Shown here piece by piece: positions 58,201 to 64,000 of a stretch of 64,000 nt of DNA. The DNA is taken from assembly GCA_017561265.1 (NCBI GenBank), contig JAFZDJ010000008.1:62001-126000 (forward strand), read 5' to 3'. The position numbers and the translations under genes were made by a program. The notes under the pieces are model-generated. The model did not search any database and had not been told where the DNA came from. It was given only the letters and a program-made list of their open reading frames with translations. The DNA is from Bacteroidales bacterium (GTDB taxonomy: Bacteria; Bacteroidota; Bacteroidia; Bacteroidales; UBA932). Each line of letters starts with the position of its first letter. Position 1 is the stretch's first letter.

Positions 58201-58565
58201 TGGGCTATGAGAATGCACAGGTTGTTGCTGATGAGACCATCATGATTGACAATAATGTTTCTCTCGTTTTCTCACAGGGTGCAGCTTCTACAGCTCCTGC
58301 ATATTACAACAGCGGTTCGGCGATCCGTATGTATCAGAACGGTGCAACTCTTGAGGTTTCTGCAAGCGGAAAGACCATCACTTCAATTGAATTCACATTC
58401 TCTTCAGGCCATTACTACATGGAGCCGGACTGCGGTGAATTCTCTGCTGAAAGTGCTGTAAGAACATGGACTGGTGAGGCGGAGACAGTAGTCTTCACTT
58501 CAACTGGTACAGACAAGAACCACAGAGCATACATTTCTGCAGTCAAGGTTACATACGCTGACTGA
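55269..58565 (+). CDS. Surface lipoprotein C: fimbrillin-like with three OB-fold domains; ends at TGA before an in-frame nuclease
   Basis: 1098 aa from ATG 55269 (ATG 55281 also possible). Lipobox SLTNC (Cys25). Fimbrillin-like domain at about 30-305, highly similar to protein B. A beta module spans about 308-448. OB-fold-like domains lie at about 465-571, 746-842 and 858-958, each with YGNF-[DY]-L-[ME]-DETGS-[IV]-Y-[VI]-YGL. Another beta module is at about 581-720, and Pro/Glu-rich linkers separate the domains. The last about 130 residues are a jelly-roll-like module ending ISAVKVTYAD. TGA (58563-58565) follows, then the frame continues for 280 codons as a nuclease. OB folds plus nuclease recall the extracellular nuclease YhcR of Bacillus subtilis, which suggests nucleic-acid binding. 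This is inference. Confidence 0.83.
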   Translation: MKSNMKKIFKTLGVMLMATLSLTNCMKETATAPDTFGIPYTIYAGLDADTKTLNDSLSTKWTAEDTLNVFHAEAGSEWYSENTMFTITDVEAGKFETELLNGELSAVNDWFVLYPYNSHIISPVNVASGYVAVGGRAGSPQVQTGNSSMAHIAGPNYPMWGIAKGVESEEMPYIRMTHLSSLVEVVVTNNAGVEAKVKSLSMAAAEDITGTYYIDFTTDEPTFEGSGDIYVSNEVKLTVVEGEYIPAGGSAKFYFAIKPFTAHAGDFINLTVNGEEKAYELTEDVTFAPGKIKTLTFSLDEYVELVPGPVTSNMVWTLGEKAYNEVATINGEAEVPVLKLGTSSVAGTATITVPAGTTKLGFYAVSWNGKSAVLGLMDGETVVGEVEPPVNAGAANNSPYTIEEDPSLCYFEIEVNAEEDKEYTLTTTGNNNRVIIWGLNYYTADGIGEEQTPVEPEPDQPGEPVVATVAEVLAAEVSSDVWYQMTGTIKNLAYLADGTVNPYGNFDLEDETGSIYVYGLTATKVAKNDKSFPTLGLKEGDIVTIIGTRSDYKGSAQVGGPAYYVSHESGSTEDPTPDGETFTWDLTIADYSVADEGHVAWYGDYSVMILGKAESSTAANNYLGGGMNNDKLCEHTRVYKGQILTVFPVANYMPLKTVFTATSADYASKFVNSEWKNAEVVSDGKIVTVTPIDATVPVAVTISAATRFTDVTVHYVYDETFVPADSEEPEPEDPVEPEDPVEPGEAIAVTVAEYLAAAEDDTLYELTGLIQEVQNTKYGNFYLEDETGSVYIYGLVDGDGVYIFTEKSLKAGDTITIVGKRQSYNDIPEMVDALYISHEVGEGTEPEPEPEPDQPGEIVPATIAEVLAAEVDANVWYEITGKIVNIANTTYGNFDLMDETGSIYVYGLTATQVAKNDKSFESLGLKVGDIVTLIGTRAEYNGTPQVGGPAYYVRHEAGADEPDAPAEGTVASAVFAEMGYENAQVVADETIMIDNNVSLVFSQGAASTAPAYYNSGSAIRMYQNGATLEVSASGKTITSIEFTFSSGHYYMEPDCGEFSAESAVRTWTGEAETVVFTSTGTDKNHRAYISAVKVTYAD

Positions 58566-59408
58566 AACCAGTCCGGCGGCAGCGCCGGAGGTGATGAACC
58601 TGCGGAACCTGATTATGACGAGCCGGGTGAGGCGACTCCAGCAGTCAATGAAGACTGGCTGGAGCTGCCTACGGGCTTGGACGGAAGCCAGTATTATGTG
58701 AATTCATTCTTTGCTGGCGGAGAAAGAAACTATACTCATCTTTATGATGCGGAGAATTACCTCTCTCTTTGGACAGCATATCCTCTGAAGGCGAGCCATA
58801 TGGGATCCAATTCCCGTCCGGGCTGGCAGTATAATCCGGAGATAGATGAGGATCTTCAGCCGAATCTTTGCAGCGGAAGCTACAGCGGAGATACTTATTC
58901 GCGTGGTCACATGATCCCGAACGGTGCAAGAAACGGCATCAAGGAGATGCAGAAGCAGACTTTCTATGTGACTAACTCTGTCCCTCAGAGACAGAACAAG
59001 TTCAACGGAAGCATCTGGAATGCAATGGAGAATGCGATCAGAGGCATTGTTTCCGGCAGCAACGAGGAGATCTACATCGTTACCGGCGTCGCTCTCAACA
59101 AGGTGGGAGAGAACAAGAAAGTCGAGTATATCACTCCTAGCAAGGATACCAAGCAGTGCGCTATCCCTAACTACTTCTATACGGTGGTTCTCAGGGTGAA
59201 CAAGTCTGGAAGCTCTCTGACAGACGCGCAGGCAGTGGGATTCTGGTTTGAGCACAAGGACTACAGCAATAATGCTTATGAAGATTATACTGTGTCGGTG
59301 AATCAGATCGAAGAATGGACAGGATTTGACTTCTTCGTGAACCTTCCGGATGATCTTGAGGCTGAGGCCGAAAGAAATTCAAGCTGGACGACTCTCAAGA
59401 ACTTCTAA
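58566..59408 (+). CDS. DNA/RNA non-specific endonuclease, in frame after the TGA of lipoprotein C
   Basis: 280 codons in the same frame as lipoprotein C. Linker starting NQSGGSAGGDEP, acidic and Pro-rich, then WLELPTG and a NUC domain with YSRGHMIPNGARN, SVPQRQNKFNGSIWNAMENA and a conserved FDFFVNLP end. Closely similar to the 51292-52143 segment. No signal peptide or good start of its own (first ATG lies inside the domain; a TTG at 58677 would drop WLELPTG). All active-site residues look intact. Expression would need readthrough of the TGA or an unseen start. Confidence 0.75.
   Translation, partial: NQSGGSAGGDEPAEPDYDEPGEATPAVNEDWLELPTGLDGSQYYVNSFFAGGERNYTHLYDAENYLSLWTAYPLKASHMGSNSRPGWQYNPEIDEDLQPNLCSGSYSGDTYSRGHMIPNGARNGIKEMQKQTFYVTNSVPQRQNKFNGSIWNAMENAIRGIVSGSNEEIYIVTGVALNKVGENKKVEYITPSKDTKQCAIPNYFYTVVLRVNKSGSSLTDAQAVGFWFEHKDYSNNAYEDYTVSVNQIEEWTGFDFFVNLPDDLEAEAERNSSWTTLKNF
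58572..58589 (+). promoter_or_regulatory. Hairpin 7 nt after the TGA of lipoprotein C
   Basis: TCCGGCG/CGCCGGA stem with loop GCAG. The CCGGCG part starts 8 nt past the last base of the TGA, exactly as in lipoprotein A. The 38 nt from here differ at only about six positions between the two loci. Confidence 0.62.
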
Positions 59409-59413
59409 AATAA

Positions 59414-59449
59414 TACGGCGGTCATCGGAAGATGGCCGCCGTAATTTTT
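59414..59449. terminator. Intrinsic terminator after nuclease 2
   Basis: A 13-bp stem TACGGCGGTCATC/GATGGCCGCCGTA (one G-T pair), loop GGAA, then ATTTTT. It lies between convergent nuclease 2 and the NigD-like gene. Confidence 0.82.
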
Positions 59450-59465
59450 GAAAAAGCTTGTTCGA

Positions 59466-60230
59466 TTATCTCATGTTTGAGAATGTAGTCATGCTGTTGT
59501 TGTAGGTCGTAGACGGAACCTGCTCGAAGCTGTCCTTCTTGTAAAGACGCTCGGTGCTGTAGTTTTCGGTCTGTGACGAGATCATGTTAGGGCTTGCCAT
59601 TCTGTAGCTGTACCACTTGATCCTGATCTTTGCCTGATCTTCCTTGATGAGATGTGAGACAGGGAAGCTTACATATCCTGCAGCGAGAACCATGTTGGTG
59701 TTCTGTCCTTCTTTGAGGATTTCTCCTGAGGCATCGTGACGGAGTGTGAATGTATATGTTCCGTCTTCCTTGGCTGTCTCGTCGAGGATGAGGTTGATCA
59801 TGTGCTTTGTGTCGCTTCCTATCTTGATCGGAACGGTGATGTAAAGGTTTATGTAACCGCCTGATATCCATAGGTCAGAAAGGAGAGCCGGGTCGTTCGC
59901 CATCTGGGACATGTCCTCGATTTCCGAAGAAAGGAGAGGGGATTTTGTGAGTACTGAAGTGATGTAGTTGAGTCTTACATCATATTCGTTCGTACCTGTT
60001 GATGAAAGTATGTCACAGATTGTAAATGCTCTTTTGAGTGTGTCGAGTCTTCCCTCGCATGTCTGCTCGACGATGTTGAATGTGTTTCCCTGGTCGCTGA
60101 CGAATCTGCCGTCCACGATGTTTCCCATAGTTGCGTTATAATAGCGGAGCGTTTCGTCCTTCTGGCATGATGTTGCGATTGCAGCCGCTCCTACGGCAAG
60201 CGCGATGATCAGTCCTTTGATTTTCTTCAT
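59466..60230 (-). CDS. NigD-like lipoprotein
   Basis: 254 aa from ATG 60230 (MKKIKGLIIALAVG), preferred over an upstream in-frame codon because it gives a proper signal with lipobox IATSC. The region GRFVSDQGNTFNIVEQ matches the start of the NigD OB-like domain and the rest fits its beta-rich C-terminal domain (INLYITVPIKIG). NigD-like lipoproteins are common near bacteriocin or surface loci in Bacteroidetes; function not known. It converges on nuclease 2 with a shared terminator. Confidence 0.75.
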   Translation of the reverse strand: MKKIKGLIIALAVGAAAIATSCQKDETLRYYNATMGNIVDGRFVSDQGNTFNIVEQTCEGRLDTLKRAFTICDILSSTGTNEYDVRLNYITSVLTKSPLLSSEIEDMSQMANDPALLSDLWISGGYINLYITVPIKIGSDTKHMINLILDETAKEDGTYTFTLRHDASGEILKEGQNTNMVLAAGYVSFPVSHLIKEDQAKIRIKWYSYRMASPNMISSQTENYSTERLYKKDSFEQVPSTTYNNSMTTFSNMR

Positions 60231-60285
60231 TCTTATCTTTTTTCTATTTGTTTCGGTCATATAAGATGCAAGTTTAAGCCATTTC

Positions 60286-60318
60286 GTTGCATTTACAATC
60301 AAAATCTTGGTAAATTTG
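60286..60318 (+). promoter_or_regulatory. Promoter of cstA
   Basis: GTTG, 21 nt, TAAATTTG; start codon 28 nt downstream. Confidence 0.6.
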
Positions 60319-60346
60319 TTGAGTTTTTATTCAAAATCATACTGAA

Positions 60347-61804
60347 ATGATCACTTTCATCGTCTCGATCCTGCTTCTTGTTGCAGGGTACGTCCTTTAT
60401 GGAAAGTATGTCGCCGGATATCTTGATGTCGATCCGGAGAGAAAGACTCCTGCATATGAGTTTCAGGATGGCATTGACTTCACACCTATGCCCACATGGA
60501 AGATCTTCGTCATCCAGTTTCTCAACATAGCCGGTCTCGGTCCGATCTTCGGTGCCATCATGGGTGCGGCCTATGGTCCTGCAGCCTATCTCTGGATAGT
60601 TCTCGGATGTATCTTCATGGGAGCTGTACATGATTTCTTCGCGGGCATGATGTCCATAAGAAACGGAGGCTCGAATATGCCGGACATCACCGGAAGGTAT
60701 CTTGGAAAGGGAATGAAGGCGGTGATGAATGTGGTTGTGGCCTTCCTGCTTCTGGCCGTCGGAGTGTCTTTTGTGACCGGACCAGCCGATCTTATAGCCT
60801 CACTGACCGGTGTCGGAAAGGAAATATGGCTTTATGTAATATTCGCATATTATATACTTGCGACCCTCCTTCCTGTCGACAAGATAATAGGAACTGTATA
60901 TCCTTATATGGGAGCTGCCTTGCTTTTCATGGCAGTAGGTGTGGGTGTCATGCTGATAGCCGGTGACCTTAACGGCGCTCATGAAATGATGGAGCTTACT
61001 CCTGCCACATTGAAGAACTGGCATGCTGATCCGTCCAATAATATACTCGTACCTATGCTGTTCATCGTTGTTTCCTGCGGTGCGATTTCCGGATTCCATT
61101 CGACTCAGTCACCACTCATGGCACGATGCCTCAAGAACGAGAAATATGCTCGTCCGGTATTTTACGGGGCTATGGTGGCGGAAGGAATTGTCGCTATGAT
61201 ATGGGCTACTGCGGCAATGGCTTATTTCGGTGGACCTGAGGGACTTAATGCTGCCATGACTGACGGAATCATGATTGACGGTACGCTTACGAAAGTGACA
61301 CCTGCCATTGCGGTGGATATGATATGCAGAAGCTGGCTCGGAAAGGTTGGAGCCGTAATTGCCGTCATCGGAGTCGTCGTATGTCCGATCACATCAGGTG
61401 ATACTGCCTTCCGTAGTCTCAGACTTACAATTGCGGACTTTCTTAAGAGCGACCAGAAACCGATCGGAAAGAGACTTCTGGTCTGCATTCCGATCTTTGC
61501 TCTGGCATTCTTCTGCTGCAAGATGGATTTTTCGACTGTGTGGAATTATGTCGGCATCACCAACCAGATCCTTGCCGTGCTGGTGCTCTGGACTTCAGCG
61601 GCTTTCCTTATAAGCCGTGGCAAGCCGCACTGGATGTGTTCTGTCCCAGCCACTTTCCTGACATTTGTCTGTGTCAGCTATTTCTTCATGGCACCATTGA
61701 AGAACGGAGGTCTTCATCTTGCTCCTGCTGCCGGCTATGTTGCCGGCATAGTTGTGGCGCTTGCCTTGCTGACATTCTGCATCATCAGAGCCAGGCGCCG
61801 TTAG
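60347..61804 (+). CDS. cstA: Carbon starvation protein A (peptide/pyruvate transporter family)
   Basis: 485 aa with about 12 to 14 membrane helices. CstA signature at the N-terminus (QFLNIAGLGPIFGAIMGAAYG, HDFFAGMMSIRNGG) and SGFHSTQSPLMARC. Shorter than the E. coli protein of about 700 aa, as usual for this phylum. E. coli CstA has been linked to peptide and pyruvate uptake on starvation. It ends 3 nt from the Fur-family gene on the other strand with no room for a terminator. Confidence 0.93.
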   Translation: MITFIVSILLLVAGYVLYGKYVAGYLDVDPERKTPAYEFQDGIDFTPMPTWKIFVIQFLNIAGLGPIFGAIMGAAYGPAAYLWIVLGCIFMGAVHDFFAGMMSIRNGGSNMPDITGRYLGKGMKAVMNVVVAFLLLAVGVSFVTGPADLIASLTGVGKEIWLYVIFAYYILATLLPVDKIIGTVYPYMGAALLFMAVGVGVMLIAGDLNGAHEMMELTPATLKNWHADPSNNILVPMLFIVVSCGAISGFHSTQSPLMARCLKNEKYARPVFYGAMVAEGIVAMIWATAAMAYFGGPEGLNAAMTDGIMIDGTLTKVTPAIAVDMICRSWLGKVGAVIAVIGVVVCPITSGDTAFRSLRLTIADFLKSDQKPIGKRLLVCIPIFALAFFCCKMDFSTVWNYVGITNQILAVLVLWTSAAFLISRGKPHWMCSVPATFLTFVCVSYFFMAPLKNGGLHLAPAAGYVAGIVVALALLTFCIIRARRR

Positions 61805-61807
61805 GAC

Positions 61808-62257
61808 TTAGACGCTGTACTTCTTTCTTGAAGGACGGCCTACAAGCTGAATGTCGAATCCCTCGATCTTGTATCCTCGTACGCGCTTGCGGCTGAGGTG
61901 TGATTCGATAAGAGCGACCAATTCGTCGTCAACTACATCTCTGAAGACGTGGTTGGTCTGGTCGTAGAAATGGATGTGCTTGAATGTGTTTACATCGAAG
62001 TACATCTTGTTGTTCGCGCTGAGCCTGTAGTTGTAGATTCCGAGCATCGCCATGTGGGTGAGGATGTTGTAGACTGATGCTACTGTCACTTTTGTAGTGC
62101 CTTTTTCCTTGATGGACTCGGTAACCATGTCTGCACATGCATGTCCAAGGGACATCATCGCCTCGTGGACGGCAAGTCTCTGAGGCGTCGCCTTGAGCGA
62201 ATGTTTCTTGAGGAGCACCTTGTACTCCTCCATGTTCGGGCATTTGTGTGTATTCAT
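61808..62257 (-). CDS. Fur-family transcriptional regulator lacking the CxxC zinc sites
   Basis: 149 aa. Winged helix with SLKATPQRLAVHEAMMS and the recognition helix TVASVYNILTHMAMLG, then a dimerisation domain with FKHIHFYDQTNHVF. The Cys-x-x-Cys pairs of structural zinc in Fur/PerR are absent, so metal or redox specificity cannot be assigned. Convergent with cstA; own -7 box close to the start. Confidence 0.87.
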   Translation of the reverse strand: MNTHKCPNMEEYKVLLKKHSLKATPQRLAVHEAMMSLGHACADMVTESIKEKGTTKVTVASVYNILTHMAMLGIYNYRLSANNKMYFDVNTFKHIHFYDQTNHVFRDVVDDELVALIESHLSRKRVRGYKIEGFDIQLVGRPSRKKYSV

Positions 62258-62275
62258 AAATTATACTCTCGGACG

Positions 62276-62283
62276 CAAATTTA
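62276..62283 (-). promoter_or_regulatory. -7 box of the Fur-family gene
   Basis: TAAATTTG on the minus strand, 18 nt before the ATG. Confidence 0.55.
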
Positions 62284-62379
62284 TGTATTTTAGACGGAAA
62301 TGCAAAATAAATTTGAAGTATTCAAAATTGGGGGTTGAAATAATCGCACGCATGTGTATGGGATTATGGTAAAATTTGA

Positions 62380-62387
62380 TAATTTTG
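62380..62387 (+). promoter_or_regulatory. -7 box of the SDR gene
   Basis: TAATTTTG fits TAnnTTTG, 25 nt before the ATG at 62413. Confidence 0.5.
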
Positions 62388-62412
62388 CGGCCGTTTTTGG
62401 AATTTGACTCAA

Positions 62413-63258
62413 ATGAAGAATGTTTTCAGAGAATACAAGGCGTGGGCTCTGATCACCGGAGCTGCTTCAGGTATGGGAAGAGTGTATGCCCGAAGGCTTG
62501 CGGTGATGGGTTATGATCTTGTACTAGTTGATATTAACGGGAAGGGTCTTGAGGAGACGGAGGAGATCGTAAAGGCTGAGGTGGCCGGTTCCGCCAAGGT
62601 CCCTATGCCGTTCAAGGATGATTTCAAGGTGCTTCAGATCGTTCAGGATCTCTCTCAGGGCAACGCTGCGGATATGATTTTCGAGCAGACAGAGGCGGAG
62701 GGTTGCGAGGTTGAGGTACTGGTGAACAATGCAGGTGTGATGTATTGTCAGGGTATTGCCGAGACCAGCGAGAGGATGCTGAAGCTCATAATGATGGTGC
62801 ATATGAATACTCCGCTGCTGCTCTGCCGCAAATATGTGGTTCCGATGAAGGAAAGGGGCAACGGTTATATACTGAATATCTCGTCACTTGCCGAATGCAT
62901 GAGCTGGCCTGGCATCGGAATGTATGGTGCGACAAAACGTTTTGTGAAGGATTATTCGAGGGAGCTCAGGATCGAGTGCCAGAAGACTGGAGTGAGCGTG
63001 ACGAATGCTTATTTCGGAGCAGTGGACACTCCGTTGGTTCCGCTCAAGGACAGTCTGAGGAGACTTGCGCGTGCTCTTGCAGTAATGATCACTCCGGAAA
63101 AAGCGGTCGAGAGGGCTTTGAAGGCGACTTTCAGAAGACGCAGGGGAGTGATGCCGGGAGTGCTCAATCATATATTCAGGCCTATATGTATGATACTTCC
63201 TGACTGCCTTCTGGGCTGGATTTATAGAAAGGTAAAGCATTGTCTGATGAAAGTCTGA
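62413..63258 (+). CDS. Short-chain dehydrogenase/reductase
   Basis: 281 aa from ATG 62413 (an in-frame TTG is 9 nt upstream). Rossmann motif TGAASGMG, NNAGV, catalytic Ser in NISSLAE and YGATK (Y-x-x-x-K). A hydrophobic C-terminal segment (ICMILPDCLLGWIYRKV) suggests membrane association, as in SDRs acting on lipids. Substrate unknown. trxB follows after 47 nt with its own -7 box. Confidence 0.88.
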   Translation: MKNVFREYKAWALITGAASGMGRVYARRLAVMGYDLVLVDINGKGLEETEEIVKAEVAGSAKVPMPFKDDFKVLQIVQDLSQGNAADMIFEQTEAEGCEVEVLVNNAGVMYCQGIAETSERMLKLIMMVHMNTPLLLCRKYVVPMKERGNGYILNISSLAECMSWPGIGMYGATKRFVKDYSRELRIECQKTGVSVTNAYFGAVDTPLVPLKDSLRRLARALAVMITPEKAVERALKATFRRRRGVMPGVLNHIFRPICMILPDCLLGWIYRKVKHCLMKV

Positions 63259-63268
63259 AAAAAAACAT

Positions 63269-63276
63269 TATATTTG
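63269..63276 (+). promoter_or_regulatory. -7 box of trxB
   Basis: TATATTTG, perfect TAnnTTTG, 29 nt before the ATG. Confidence 0.55.
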
Positions 63277-63305
63277 TGGTTTGCAAAGATTTAAATATTG
63301 AAAAT

Positions 63306-64000
63306 ATGGAAAGAATAAAGTGTCTTATCGTCGGAGGTGGCCCTGCAGGCTACACTGCTGCCATTTATGCATCAAGAGCGGATATCGCTCCTGTGGTTTA
63401 TGAGGGTGTGCAGCCAGGCGGACAGCTTACAACTACAACTGATATAGAGAATTTCCCTGGTTTCGAGAACGGTATCTCCGGACAGCAGCTCGTGGATACC
63501 ATGAGGGCTCAGGCGGTGCGTCTTGGTGCTGATGTACGCACTGGGGCAATCACTTCTGCAGACCTTTCTGAAAGGCCTTTCAAGATCGTTGTCGATGGTG
63601 ACAAGGAGATTGAGGCGGAGACGCTGATCATCGCTACAGGTGCGACAGCAAAGTATCTCGGACTTGAGTCTGAGATCAAGTACAGGGGACTCGGAGTGTC
63701 TGCGTGTGCGACATGTGACGGTTTCTTCTACAGGAAGAAGACTGTGGCAGTCGTAGGTGGCGGCGATACGGCATGCGAAGAGGCTACTTATCTTGCAGGC
63801 TTATGCAAGAAGGTGTATATGATAGTCCGCAGGGATGTGCTCAGGGCTTCCGAGGCCATGCAGGAGCGCGTGAGGAACACCGAGAACATCGAGATCCTCT
63901 GGAACTGCAATACTCAGGAAGTGCTTGGTGATGAGTACGGAGTCACAGGTGCAAGACTCGTGCGCAAGGATGGCGAGGTTTTTGATATAGCGGTGGACGG
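63306..64000 (+). CDS. trxB: Thioredoxin reductase (3' end outside window)
   Basis: 231 codons visible from ATG 63306, no stop before the edge. NADPH-dependent flavoenzyme reducing thioredoxin. FAD-binding GGGPAGYTAAIYASRA at the N-terminus, QPGGQLTTTTDIENFPG, redox-active CATC in SACATCDGFFY (about residues 135-138) and the NADPH-binding GGGDTACEEA. About two thirds of the usual 310 aa is present. Confidence 0.96.
   Translation, partial: MERIKCLIVGGGPAGYTAAIYASRADIAPVVYEGVQPGGQLTTTTDIENFPGFENGISGQQLVDTMRAQAVRLGADVRTGAITSADLSERPFKIVVDGDKEIEAETLIIATGATAKYLGLESEIKYRGLGVSACATCDGFFYRKKTVAVVGGGDTACEEATYLAGLCKKVYMIVRRDVLRASEAMQERVRNTENIEILWNCNTQEVLGDEYGVTGARLVRKDGEVFDIAVD

Overview
The window comes from a member of the Bacteroidota, most likely order Bacteroidales (gut-type). 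The evidence is: promoters of the TAnnTTTG type with an upstream TTTG-like box, which is the Bacteroidetes primary sigma signature; a moxR/DUF58/batA-E aerotolerance operon; and families typical of the phylum (fimbrillin-like, BACON and NigD-like lipoproteins, 6-bladed beta-propeller lipoproteins, an Rpn nuclease, a PIF1 helicase with an HTH tail). I cannot name the genus from sequence alone.

Layout. 1-7317 (minus): a BlaI/BlaR1-type regulatory operon drives an S41 peptidase, a propeller lipoprotein and a two-lobed aspartic-protease-like lipoprotein that runs off the left edge. Upstream of it lie a small membrane protein and a second propeller, which is divergent from a membrane-bound LytTR regulator. 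8279-23943: housekeeping genes lysS, recJ, PIF1 helicase, aroK, parC, era, rluB-like, tonB-exbD-exbB, a CE15-like esterase and truA. 24004-35491: the bat operon, with BatD and BatE fused in one ORF, followed by a GH2 beta-galactosidase. 35488-44147: glpK-glpF-HD, miaB, LEA/SPOR/rpoN, upp, radC and tRNA-His. 44248-46032: a carboxyltransferase whose biotin-like tail lacks the biotinyl lysine.

46094-59408 is the accessory part. It starts with a 366-bp unit in which a GIY-YIG nuclease gene is bracketed by perfect 36-bp inverted repeats and by arrays of 26-bp repeats. A KilA-N gene remnant follows, then an Rpn nuclease gene bracketed by 149-bp direct repeats. Next come three tandem cassettes, each made of a promoter, a 49-51 aa peptide ORF and a large surface lipoprotein with OB-fold domains. 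In cassettes 1 and 3 the lipoprotein ends at a TGA and the same reading frame continues, through a Gly-rich linker, into a DNA/RNA non-specific endonuclease. In both, a GC-rich hairpin begins at exactly the same distance after the TGA. This repeated peptide/lipoprotein/TGA/nuclease layout is the strongest candidate for an undescribed system. It could be programmed readthrough giving a minor surface-nuclease form, or the scar of module shuffling.

59466-64000 returns to ordinary genes: a NigD-like lipoprotein, cstA, a Fur-family regulator, an SDR oxidoreductase and the start of trxB. The genes at both window edges are incomplete. Two kinds of real gene were found only by reading the bases: the edge-truncated ORFs and the short peptide ORFs. 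All family calls come from motifs read by eye; no search was run.
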